NCBI RefSeq assembly: GCF_010727325.1 | Contig: NZ_AP022565.1 | Coordinates: 62,001-126,000 of the forward strand | DNA: 64,000 nt | From: Mycolicibacterium alvei | GTDB taxonomy: Bacteria; Actinomycetota; Actinomycetes; Mycobacteriales; Mycobacteriaceae | Direction of reading: 5' to 3' | Shown here: one piece after another, positions 1-6,896 of the stretch | Position numbering within the stretch: position 1 is the first letter of the stretch | How the letters are laid out: each line of letters starts with the position of its first letter | Program-made: the position numbers and the translations under genes | The notes under the pieces: model-generated | Databases searched by the model: none | Told to the model about the DNA's origin: nothing | Seen by the model: the letters and a program-made list of their open reading frames with translations, nothing else

Positions 1-486
1 CTTGATCGGCCCCGACGGCATGGTGAACACCGCGGTGCCGGACCGCGTGTTGCGGATGAACTCCCATGTGCGCGGGGCGAGATCGAAGCGGTAGTTCGAC
101 GAGACGCCGTCCTTGCCGAGGGTGTCGGTCAGGCCTTCGGTGCGTTCCCAGTCGAGCTGGATACCCGGGGCCACGACCAGCACGTCGTAACCGTACGTCG
201 TCCCGTCGGCACACGTGACCGTGTTGGCATCCGGATCGACCGAGGTCACCGCACTCTTGATCCACGTGGCGCCGCGCGGCATCACCGAGCCTTCGGCACG
301 CTCGGTTTCGGCGGCGGTCGCCTGGCCGCCACCGACGAGTGTCCAGAATGGTTGGTAGTAGTGCTTGTCGGAGGGCTCGATGATCGCCACGTCGGTGTAG
401 TGCTTGCGCAGCAACCGGGCCGCCACGGTGATCCCGGCAGTGCCGCCGCCGACGATCAGGACCTCATGCTTGACTGGAGTCGACAT
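1..486 (-). CDS. Sulfide:quinone oxidoreductase-like flavoprotein (3' end cut off by window edge)
   Basis: The minus-strand frame is open from an ATG at 486 to the window edge, giving the first 162 residues of an FAD-dependent pyridine nucleotide-disulfide oxidoreductase. An N-terminal Rossmann motif (VLIVGGGTAG, residues 9-18) is followed by HYYQPFWTLVGGG, a segment typical of sulfide:quinone oxidoreductases, which pass electrons from sulfide to membrane quinone and form persulfide or polysulfide. The catalytic Cys pair would lie beyond the edge, so the SQR assignment rests on the N-terminal half and on context: the upstream gene, 49 bases away on the same strand, is a persulfide dioxygenase-rhodanese fusion. 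The two form a likely sulfide-detoxification operon. A generic type II NADH dehydrogenase-like protein is the main alternative. Confidence 0.8.
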   Translation of the reverse strand, partial: MSTPVKHEVLIVGGGTAGITVAARLLRKHYTDVAIIEPSDKHYYQPFWTLVGGGQATAAETERAEGSVMPRGATWIKSAVTSVDPDANTVTCADGTTYGYDVLVVAPGIQLDWERTEGLTDTLGKDGVSSNYRFDLAPRTWEFIRNTRSGTAVFTMPSGPIK

Positions 487-535
487 ATTTGTGGTGCTTT
501 CCTGTCTCTCAGACGGGTTGGGAACGGTGCCTGTC

Positions 536-1915
536 TCAGGCGGTCTGCGTGCTGTCCACCCAGGCGCCGTAGCCGCCCAGGATGTCGCTGACATCGGTGA
601 AGCCGCGCTGGCGCAGCAGGCTGGCCGCCACCGACGAGCGGTAGCCGCCGGCGCAGTAGACCACGGTCGGGCGGGTCGGATCCAATTCGCCGGTCCGGTC
701 CGGCAGCTGACCCACCGGGATGTTGACCGCGTCCGGGATCATGCCGTCCTCGGTCTCGCCGGGATTGCGCACATCGACGATCTGCAGGTCTGCGACCGCG
801 GCAGCCCGCTCGCCGAAGGCGGTGGCGGTCAGGCGTGAGGCGACCGTCACGTCATCGGAGTGCTCGAACATCGTCCGTTCCGGATTGTCGAGGTAACCCA
901 GCACCCGGTCGAACCCGATGCGCCCCAGCCGGTTCTTGCCCTCTCGTTCCTCGCCCGGATCGGTGACCAGCACGATGTCGACATCGTGCTTGACCACCGA
1001 GCCGGCGAACTCGGCGTAGCGCCCGGCCAGCCCGATGTTGATCGCGCCGCGCAGATGGCCCAGCGCGAAGTCTTCGGGGCTGCGGCCGTCGAGCAACATG
1101 GCTCCGCCTGCGACGGCATCGGTGACCTGTCGGAAGTCCAGCGCCACCGGGGTCGCGTCCTCGTCCAGCAGGGGGCGGTCCTTGCGGTTGAGGATCGCGT
1201 CGTAGACAAAGTATCCCGGGGCGGGCGGCTGTCCGGCGGTGACCAGCTCGATGAAGGTCTGCTTGTCCGGTGCACGCAGGGCGTAGTTGGTCTGCTTCTG
1301 CTCACCCATGGTGGACGACAGCTCGGTGGACAGGTTCTTGCCGCAGGCCGAACCCGCGCCGTGGGCCGGGAAGACCCGGGTGGCATCGGGAAGCGGCAGC
1401 AGCTTCTCGTGCAGCGAGTCGTACAGCTTGTCCGCCAGTTCATCCCGGGTGAAGCCGATCGAGGCCAACAGGTCCGGCCGGCCGACATCGCCGATGAACA
1501 GGGTGTCGCCGGTCAGCACGCCGTAGGGCAACTCGTCATCGGCGTGCTCGTAGACCACGATGCTCATGGATTCCGGGGTGTGGCCGGGGGTATGGCGGAA
1601 CTCCAGCATCACCTCGCCGAGCGAGATGCGCTGACCGTCTTCGACTCCGGTGTGATCGAACTCCGGCGCCGCGACCGAGGAGTACACGATCTCGGCGCCG
1701 GTGGCCTCGGCCAGCTCGAGGTGGCCGGACAGGAAGTCGGCGTGGAAGTGGGTCTCGATCACGTGGGTGATCTGCATGCCCAACTTCTCGGCGTCGGCGA
1801 CGTACTCGGAGACGTCGCGCTGCGGGTCGACGACGACGGCGCGCCCGGATGACTCGTCACCGATCAGGTATGACGCGTGCGACAGGCAGTCCAGGTAGTA
1901 CTGGATGAACTTCAT
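536..1915 (-). CDS. Persulfide dioxygenase-like metallo-beta-lactamase fold protein fused to two rhodanese domains
   Basis: A 459-residue protein starting MKFIQYYLDC. A longer in-frame start at 1963 would place the operator palindrome inside the gene, so ATG 1915 is preferred. The N-terminal metallo-beta-lactamase domain (about 1-240) has the metal motifs THFHADFLSGH, HTPGHT, GDTLFIGD and PAHGAGS, as in ETHE1-type persulfide dioxygenases (glutathione or mycothiol persulfide to sulfite). It is followed by a rhodanese domain without an active-site Cys (about 255-345) and a C-terminal rhodanese domain with the active-site loop YCAGGYRS. Fusions of this type usually clear reactive sulfur species. 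It is probably co-transcribed with the SQR-like gene downstream and repressed through the two CsoR/CstR-type palindromes just upstream. The exact thiol carrier (mycothiol is expected in mycobacteria) is inference. Confidence 0.87.
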   Translation of the reverse strand: MKFIQYYLDCLSHASYLIGDESSGRAVVVDPQRDVSEYVADAEKLGMQITHVIETHFHADFLSGHLELAEATGAEIVYSSVAAPEFDHTGVEDGQRISLGEVMLEFRHTPGHTPESMSIVVYEHADDELPYGVLTGDTLFIGDVGRPDLLASIGFTRDELADKLYDSLHEKLLPLPDATRVFPAHGAGSACGKNLSTELSSTMGEQKQTNYALRAPDKQTFIELVTAGQPPAPGYFVYDAILNRKDRPLLDEDATPVALDFRQVTDAVAGGAMLLDGRSPEDFALGHLRGAINIGLAGRYAEFAGSVVKHDVDIVLVTDPGEEREGKNRLGRIGFDRVLGYLDNPERTMFEHSDDVTVASRLTATAFGERAAAVADLQIVDVRNPGETEDGMIPDAVNIPVGQLPDRTGELDPTRPTVVYCAGGYRSSVAASLLRQRGFTDVSDILGGYGAWVDSTQTA

Positions 1916-1942
1916 TGTTCGGCTCCTCGATGGGGGGTCCGT

Positions 1943-1991
1943 ATACCTACGGGGGTATGCCAATGAAGTTCAATATACCCCTTGGGGTATA
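1943..1991. promoter_or_regulatory. Two CsoR/CstR-type operator palindromes upstream of the persulfide operon
   Basis: Site 1 (1943-1958) reads ATACC-TACGGG-GGTAT. Site 2 (1974-1991) reads TATACCCC-TT-GGGGTATA, with 8-base perfect arms. Both match the ATACCC/GGGTAT style of operator bound by CsoR-family repressors, which include the persulfide sensor CstR and the copper sensor CsoR. The sites lie 27-76 bases upstream of the persulfide dioxygenase start, where promoter elements would be. Given the sulfur-oxidising genes, persulfide control by a CstR-like protein is the better guess. No CsoR-family gene is visible in the window, so the regulator must be encoded elsewhere. Confidence 0.7.
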
Positions 1992-2051
1992 GGAGTCAAG
2001 CTGCCGAAGGCGCCCTCGATGGGGTGTCCGAGAGCGCGCCGGGCCGAGCGG

Positions 2052-2765
2052 TCAGGCGGCGAAGTCCGCGCTGCGCGCGGCCAGCGCCTCTTCGTAGCGA
2101 TCCAGCACGGTGGCCGCCACCAGGCGGTGCGGACCGAGCGGTTCGGCCATCGGAATACCTGCGGCACAGGCGAATTCGGCGCCCCGGTCGGTGATGCGAC
2201 CGTGTGCCAGGAACCAGGGGGCGATCACCAGACGGCGGGCGCCGCCTCGGCGTAAGCGCTCGACGGCCTCCGGCAGGGACGGGGGCTGGCCTGTGGCGAA
2301 CGCCACCTCGGTGCCGACCCAGCGGGTGCCCTCGGCGAGCACTCCGGCCAGAGCGGCCGTACGCGCGTTCGCGGCGGGATGGGACGAACCCACTCCGACC
2401 AGGACCACGCCGAGGTCGGCATCGAATCGGGACACCCCCACTGCGGTCAGCCGCTCCCGCACCACCTGCAGCAGGCGGGGGTCATCCCCGAGCACGTCGG
2501 CCTGGGTCACCTCGGCTCCCGAGCCCGCGATCAGCTCGGGAATGTCGATCCGGGCGTGATAGGCGCTGCCCAGCAGCAGTGGCACCACCACGGCGCCCGG
2601 CTCGACCTCGGGCAGCACGTCGCCGAGGTTGGGTGTGTTCTGCTCGCAGAACGCCACCCGCACGTCGGTGTCAGGCAGCAGGCGGCGCAGGTGGCCGCCG
2701 ATGGCATGCGCGTTCGCCGACGAACGCGGGTCCGCGCTGCCGTGTGCGGTGAGAACGAGCGTCAC
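2052..2765 (-). CDS. sirB: Sirohydrochlorin chelatase (CbiX/SirB type)
   Basis: A 237-residue protein starting at a GTG (2765) that gives VTLVLTAHGSADPRS. The His of AHGS near the N terminus is the metal-binding residue of CbiX/SirB chelatases, and a second repeat has the motif VLVGVGSSHPAANA. The enzyme inserts Fe2+ into sirohydrochlorin to make siroheme, the cofactor of the sulfite reductase encoded two genes upstream. It follows cysH by 7 bases and is the last gene of the sirA-cysH-sirB operon, in the same order as the M. tuberculosis nirA-cysH-Rv2393 genes. A longer in-frame ORF reaching 2900 lies inside cysH and is not used. A cobalt-specific chelatase is possible but less likely in this operon. 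Confidence 0.88.
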   Translation of the reverse strand: MTLVLTAHGSADPRSSANAHAIGGHLRRLLPDTDVRVAFCEQNTPNLGDVLPEVEPGAVVVPLLLGSAYHARIDIPELIAGSGAEVTQADVLGDDPRLLQVVRERLTAVGVSRFDADLGVVLVGVGSSHPAANARTAALAGVLAEGTRWVGTEVAFATGQPPSLPEAVERLRRGGARRLVIAPWFLAHGRITDRGAEFACAAGIPMAEPLGPHRLVAATVLDRYEEALAARSADFAA

Positions 2766-2772
2766 GGAAACC

Positions 2773-3474
2773 TCACGACGCGTGCAGCCCGCATTCGGTC
2801 TTCGACTGACCGGCCCACCGGCCGCTGCGCGGGTCGGCGCCGGCCACTGGTTTGGCGGTGCAGGGCGCACATCCGATGGATGGATAGCCTTCGTAGACAA
2901 GGGGATTGACCAGAATGTCGTTCGCGTCGATGTAGGCCTGCATGTCCTCGTCGGACCAGGCCGCGATCGGGTTGATCTTGACCAGGCCGAAGGCGGCGTC
3001 CCAGCTGATCAACGGGGCGTTGGCGCGCGTCGGCGCCTCCACCCGGCGGATACCGGTGACCCAGGCGGTGTAACCCGCCAGGGCCTTGCCCAGCGGCTCG
3101 ACCTTGCGCATCCGGCAGCAGGACGCGGCGTCGCGGGCGAACAGATCCTTGCCGTGCAGCTCGTCCTGTCGGGCCACCGAGTTCTCGGGGTGGACGTTGA
3201 CCACGTTCACGCCGTACACCTGTTCCACGGCGTCACGAGTGCCGATGGTCTCGGCGAAGTGGTACCCGGTGTCCAGGAACAGCACGTCGACCCCGGGGCG
3301 CACCTTGGCCGCCATCTCGACCAGCACCGCATCCTGCATGTTGGAGGCAACCACGTAATTGCCACCGAAGTGCTTGTCGGTCCAGCGCAGCAGCTCCTCG
3401 GCGCCGGCGTCGGCCAGCTCGGCCGCACCGCGCTCGGCCAACTCGATCAGTTCGGCTTCAGTCAACGTGGTCAC
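2773..3474 (-). CDS. cysH: Adenosine 5'-phosphosulfate reductase
   Basis: A 233-residue assimilatory APS/PAPS reductase. It has the Cys-Cys pair of a 4Fe-4S site (ASCCRMRKVE), the second half of that site (SIGCAPCT) and a C-terminal catalytic Cys (TECGLH). The presence of both cluster motifs marks the iron-sulfur, APS-using type found in mycobacteria. The product is sulfite, passed to SirA. The GTG start at 3474 overlaps the TGA stop of sirA by the GTGA arrangement, implying translational coupling. The open frame continues upstream through sirA, but that stretch is antisense-like arginine-rich shadow sequence and is not part of the protein. Confidence 0.93.
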   Translation of the reverse strand: MTTLTEAELIELAERGAAELADAGAEELLRWTDKHFGGNYVVASNMQDAVLVEMAAKVRPGVDVLFLDTGYHFAETIGTRDAVEQVYGVNVVNVHPENSVARQDELHGKDLFARDAASCCRMRKVEPLGKALAGYTAWVTGIRRVEAPTRANAPLISWDAAFGLVKINPIAAWSDEDMQAYIDANDILVNPLVYEGYPSIGCAPCTAKPVAGADPRSGRWAGQSKTECGLHAS

Positions 3475-5159
3475 CTCAAGTCGTCTTCGTCGGCGCGCAC
3501 GGCCCACTGAGCGAAACGCTCGCCGTTCTCGCGTTGTTTCACGAAATTGCGGACCACCCGATCGACGTAGTCGACGAGCTCGGTGGCCAGCACCTTGTGC
3601 TGGCGCAGTTTGCGGCCGAATCCGCTGTCCAGACCGAGGCTGCCGCCGAGGTGGACCTGGAAGCCCTCTTCGGGGCCGTTTCCTTCGTCGACCATCTGAC
3701 CCTTGAAACCGATGTCGGCGACCTGGATGCGGGCGCACGAGTTGGGGCAACCGTTGAGGTTCACGGTGATCGGCACATCGAGTTCGGCGTTGAGGTCGCC
3801 CAGGCGTGCCTCCAGTTCGGGCACGAGCGTCTGGGCCCGTCCCCGGGTGTCGGCGAAGCTCAACTTGCAGTACTCGATGCCGGTGCAGGCCATCAGGTTG
3901 CGACGCCAATGCGACGGGCGGGTGTCCAGGCCCAGCGCGTCCAGACCGTCGCGCAGCGCGTCGAGCTTGTCATCGGGCACGTCGAGGATGATCAGCTTCT
4001 GGTAGGCGGTCAACCGCGCCCGGTCCGAGCCGGCGGCCTCCATCAGGTCGGCCACCTTGGACAGGATGGTGCCCGAGACCCGGCCGGCGATGGCCGAGGC
4101 GCCTACGGCGTTCAGGCCGTTGCGGATCTTCTGTACGCCCACGTGGTCCACGGTGTGCGGCACCTGCTCGGGTGCCGGCCCATCGATGAGGGGGCGCTTC
4201 AGGTACTCGGTCTCGAGAACTTCCCGAAACTTCTCTACGCCCCAGTCCTTGATCAGGAACTTCAGCCGCGCCTTGGAACGCAGCCGCCGGTAGCCGTAGT
4301 CCCGGAAGGTCGACGTGACGGCTTCCCAGACCTCGGCCACCTCCTCCAGCGGGACCCACACCCCGAGGCGTTGGGCCAGCATCGGGTTGGTGGACAGCCC
4401 GCCGCCGACCCAGACGTCCAGGCCGGGACCGTGCTCGGGGTGGACGACGCCGATGAACGAGACGTCGTTGATCTCGTGGGCGACATCCTGCAGGCCCGAG
4501 ATCGCCGTCTTGTACTTGCGCGGCAGGTTGGAGAACTCGGGGTTGCCGATGTAGCGCTGTTCGATCTCCCTGAGCGCGGGCGTCGGGTCGAGCACCTCGT
4601 CGAGAGAATCCCCGGCCAGCGGTGAGCCCAGCATGCCGCGCGGGCAGTCGCCGCACGCCTCCATCGTCTGCAACCCGACCTCGTCCAGCCGGCGCCAGAT
4701 CTCGGGGATGTCCTCGATGCGCAGCCAGTGGTATTGCAGGTTCTCCCGGTCGGTGATGTCGGCGCTCTCGCGCGCGAACTCGGTCGAGATCTGTCCGAGG
4801 GTGCGGACGGCCCGGGCGGACATCGCCTTGCCGTCGGTGCGCACCCGCATCATGAAGTACTCGGCCTCGAGCAGGTCGGCGTTGTCGTCACCGGTGAAGG
4901 TGCCGTCGTAGCCCTCGGTGCGCTGGGTGTAGAGGCCCATCCACCGGAACCGGCCGCGCAGGTCGTCCGCGACGATGCTGGCAAAGCCCTGCTTGGAGTA
5001 GACGTTGATGATGCGATCACGCACGTTGAGTGCGTCGTCTTCCTGCTTGAACGTCTCAGGATGGTTCAGTGGCTCGCGGTTGCCGAGCGCCCACTGGCCT
5101 TCATCGCGGGGGCGTTTGGCGGGACGGGCCTTGGCAGGGGCTTCCGGGGTTGTTGTCAC
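3471..5159 (-). CDS. sirA: Ferredoxin-dependent sulfite reductase (SirA/NirA)
   Basis: A 562-residue siroheme and 4Fe-4S enzyme that reduces sulfite to sulfide in cysteine biosynthesis. The cluster and siroheme ligands appear in TGIEYCKLSF and NLNGCPNSCARIQ, and FRWMGLYTQR plus EACGDCPRGM carry the Tyr and Cys that are cross-linked in the M. tuberculosis homologue. It starts with GTG at 5159; a good ribosome-binding site (AAGGAGC) lies 6 bases upstream but is trapped in a hairpin (5166-5184). A Cys-rich leader peptide is encoded upstream on the same strand. M. tuberculosis calls this gene nirA although its role is sulfite reduction. Confidence 0.94.
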   Translation of the reverse strand: MTTTPEAPAKARPAKRPRDEGQWALGNREPLNHPETFKQEDDALNVRDRIINVYSKQGFASIVADDLRGRFRWMGLYTQRTEGYDGTFTGDDNADLLEAEYFMMRVRTDGKAMSARAVRTLGQISTEFARESADITDRENLQYHWLRIEDIPEIWRRLDEVGLQTMEACGDCPRGMLGSPLAGDSLDEVLDPTPALREIEQRYIGNPEFSNLPRKYKTAISGLQDVAHEINDVSFIGVVHPEHGPGLDVWVGGGLSTNPMLAQRLGVWVPLEEVAEVWEAVTSTFRDYGYRRLRSKARLKFLIKDWGVEKFREVLETEYLKRPLIDGPAPEQVPHTVDHVGVQKIRNGLNAVGASAIAGRVSGTILSKVADLMEAAGSDRARLTAYQKLIILDVPDDKLDALRDGLDALGLDTRPSHWRRNLMACTGIEYCKLSFADTRGRAQTLVPELEARLGDLNAELDVPITVNLNGCPNSCARIQVADIGFKGQMVDEGNGPEEGFQVHLGGSLGLDSGFGRKLRQHKVLATELVDYVDRVVRNFVKQRENGERFAQWAVRADEDDLR

Positions 5160-5165
5160 TGTTGT

Positions 5166-5184
5166 GCTCCTTGGAGAAAGGAGC
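5166..5184 (-). promoter_or_regulatory. Hairpin masking the sirA Shine-Dalgarno sequence
   Basis: In the minus-strand transcript a 7-base stem, GCTCCTT pairing with AAGGAGC across a 5-base loop, encloses the only good ribosome-binding site for sirA. AAGGAGC itself is the downstream arm and lies 6 bases before the GTG start. When folded, sirA translation should be low. A ribosome arriving from or stalled on the upstream leader ORF could alter this. It fits the attenuation-of-coupling model described for actinobacterial cysteine operons. The stem is read directly from the sequence; its regulatory effect is inferred. Confidence 0.6.
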
Positions 5185-5283
5185 TGGCATGCAGACCGCG
5201 CAGATCACCGGTGGCTGACCGGCAGCGCAGATCCGGTGCCAGCTGAGAATATGAGGCGGGCGGGGTCCGAAATCAACGCAGAT

Positions 5284-5388
5284 TCAGGGCAGACAGCAAC
5301 AGCTACATACGCGCTTGAAATCGACATGCCGACGTGCCACCAGCGCAATGCGGGTGGAGCTGTTGTGGGCGGCAGTCACGCCAGCCAT
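5284..5388 (-). CDS. Cysteine-rich leader peptide (upstream ORF) of the sirA operon
   Basis: A 34-residue ORF on the minus strand from ATG 5388 to TGA 5284-5286, ending VCSCCCLP with four cysteines in five residues. It lies 124 bases upstream of sirA on the same strand. Poly-cysteine leader peptides before sulfite reductase genes are known in mycobacteria as sensors of cysteinyl-tRNA supply (cysteine-responsive attenuation). An internal GTG four codons in is an alternative start. The Cys run near the end, the position ahead of sirA and the masked sirA ribosome-binding site together make this a confident call despite its small size. Confidence 0.82.
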   Translation of the reverse strand: MAGVTAAHNSSTRIALVARRHVDFKRVCSCCCLP

Positions 5389-5441
5389 TCTGCCATGATT
5401 GTCGGCAAGCCCCTAACCGGGCGATATTTGCGCTCGGGGTG

Positions 5442-5457
5442 AGCGAAGGTCTTCGCT
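5442..5457. promoter_or_regulatory. Palindrome in the leader peptide-hemW divergent region
   Basis: AGCGAAG-GT-CTTCGCT is a perfect inverted repeat with 7-base arms, 24 bases before the hemW start and 54 bases before the leader peptide start. The 2-base gap suits a protein operator better than an RNA hairpin. No regulator can be named. The rest of the 92-base region between the two starts shows no other feature. Confidence 0.3.
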
Positions 5458-5480
5458 GGACAGTCTGGGAAAATCAGACG

Positions 5481-6653
5481 ATGAACACCCGCACGGCACC
5501 CGTCGTCCAACCCCAGTTGGTCCCGATGCCGGGTCGTGTGTTCGGCATCTACATCCACGTGCCGTTCTGCGCGACGCGATGCGGATACTGCGACTTCAAC
5601 ACCTATACGCCGGCCGAATCGGGTGGAGCGAACCCCGACAGCTGGCTGGCCGCGCTGCGCGTCGAACTGGCCCTGGCCGCCGCAACCGTCGGTTCCATAC
5701 CGGTCCACACGGTGTTCGTGGGCGGCGGCACGCCATCCTTACTCGGCGGCGCCGGTCTGGCCGCGGTACTCGGCGCAGTCCGTGACAATTTCGAACTGGT
5801 TGCCGACGCCGAGGTGACCACCGAGGCCAACCCGGAATCCACCTCGCCCGAGCTGTTCGCGACGTTGCGCGAGGCCGGCTACACCCGGATATCGCTGGGG
5901 ATGCAGTCGGCTGCGCCGCAGGTCCTGGCGGTGCTGGACCGCACGCATTCCCCGGGGCGGGCGCCCGCGGCGGCCGTGGAGGCCAGGGCTGCGGGGTTCG
6001 AGCACGTCAACATCGACCTGATCTACGGCACGCCGGGGGAGACCGACGACGATCTGCGGCGTTCGATCGACGTTGCGGTGGACGCGGGTGCCGACCACGT
6101 GTCCGCGTATTCACTGATCGTCGAGGACGGCACGGCCCTGGCTCGTCGCGTGCGCCGGGGCGAGATCGCCCGGCCCGACGACGACGTGCTCGCGCAGCGC
6201 TACGAACTGCTCGACAGTCGGCTGTCGGCGGCGGGCCTGAGCTGGTACGAGGTGTCGAACTGGAGCCGCGAGGGCGGCGAGTGCCGGCACAACCTCGGCT
6301 ACTGGGGCGGTGGCGAATGGTGGGGCGCCGGACCGGGAGCGCACGGCTTCCTGGGTGCCACCCGATGGTGGAACATCAAGCACCCCAATGCTTATGCGCA
6401 GTCGCTGGGCGAAAATCGTTTGCCGATAGCCGATTTCGAGGAGCTCAGTGCCCGCGACCGGCATGTGGAGGAAGTGATGCTGAGGGTCAGGCTGCGCGAC
6501 GGACTCCCGCGTACCCTGCTCGATGCCGACGAACTGGCTCGCGCCGAGACGCTCTGTGGCGAAGGGCTACTTGTACGGCAGGACGATGCCCTGGTGCTGA
6601 CCGACCGTGGTCGCCTGCTTGCCGACGGAGTCGTGCGCGACCTGCTGGGGTAG
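5481..6653 (+). CDS. hemW: HemW-like radical SAM protein (heme chaperone, formerly HemN-like)
   Basis: A 390-residue radical SAM protein beginning MNTRTAPVVQPQ. The 4Fe-4S/SAM motif is FCATRCGYCDF, followed by the glycine-rich GGGTPS motif. The C-terminal HemN-type domain has WYEVSNWSR and LGYWGGGEWWGAGPGAHG, typical of HemW rather than of true HemN, which has a different N terminus. HemW inserts or traffics heme; the gene is often annotated as oxygen-independent coproporphyrinogen III oxidase. The longer frame back to 5334 has no conserved residues and lies in the divergent promoter region, so ATG 5481 is chosen. Position matches M. tuberculosis Rv2388c. Confidence 0.9.
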   Translation: MNTRTAPVVQPQLVPMPGRVFGIYIHVPFCATRCGYCDFNTYTPAESGGANPDSWLAALRVELALAAATVGSIPVHTVFVGGGTPSLLGGAGLAAVLGAVRDNFELVADAEVTTEANPESTSPELFATLREAGYTRISLGMQSAAPQVLAVLDRTHSPGRAPAAAVEARAAGFEHVNIDLIYGTPGETDDDLRRSIDVAVDAGADHVSAYSLIVEDGTALARRVRRGEIARPDDDVLAQRYELLDSRLSAAGLSWYEVSNWSREGGECRHNLGYWGGGEWWGAGPGAHGFLGATRWWNIKHPNAYAQSLGENRLPIADFEELSARDRHVEEVMLRVRLRDGLPRTLLDADELARAETLCGEGLLVRQDDALVLTDRGRLLADGVVRDLLG

Positions 6654-6753
6654 GACCCATGTGAGTGACCTAACACCGCACCGCGGTGACGGGCGAAGTC
6701 GAAGAACGTAGGTGCCGTGGCCGCGCCGAGCGGTATACGTGCACGTCATGGCC

Positions 6754-6770
6754 GCGGGGAGTCTCCCCGC
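6754..6770 (+). terminator. Possible terminator hairpin after hemW
   Basis: GCGGGGA-GTC-TCCCCGC is a 7-base GC-rich stem with a 3-base loop, about 100 bases after the hemW stop and 81 bases before the IdeR-like box. It has no T-run, as is usual for mycobacterial hairpin terminators. Nothing else was recognised between 6654 and 6850. Confidence 0.35.
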
Positions 6771-6850
6771 AGATTCGCGGTTTCGGTGCGGGGTAGAGCC
6801 CCTGATCGGTTGGGCGATGTGCCACTATTGTCCGCATGTCGGCTCCCAAT

Positions 6851-6869
6851 TTAGGCAAGGCTATCCAGA
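6851..6869 (+). promoter_or_regulatory. IdeR (iron) box upstream of the 6-methylsalicylate synthase gene
   Basis: TTAGGCAAGGCTATCCAGA matches the IdeR consensus TTAGGTTAGGCTAACCTAA at 14 of 19 positions. A possible -10 element (TATGCT, 6872-6877) follows, which would put the transcript start just before the ATG at 6897. Iron-bound IdeR should repress the PKS here, matching control of the rest of the mycobactin genes. Confidence 0.75.
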
Positions 6870-6896
6870 CTTATGCTCGGTCGGGATCCTGCTGAC

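Noticed and set aside
2773..3909. 378-residue form of CysH
   Set aside because: The first 145 residues are an out-of-frame reading of sirA; the GTG at 3474 overlapping the sirA stop is the natural start.
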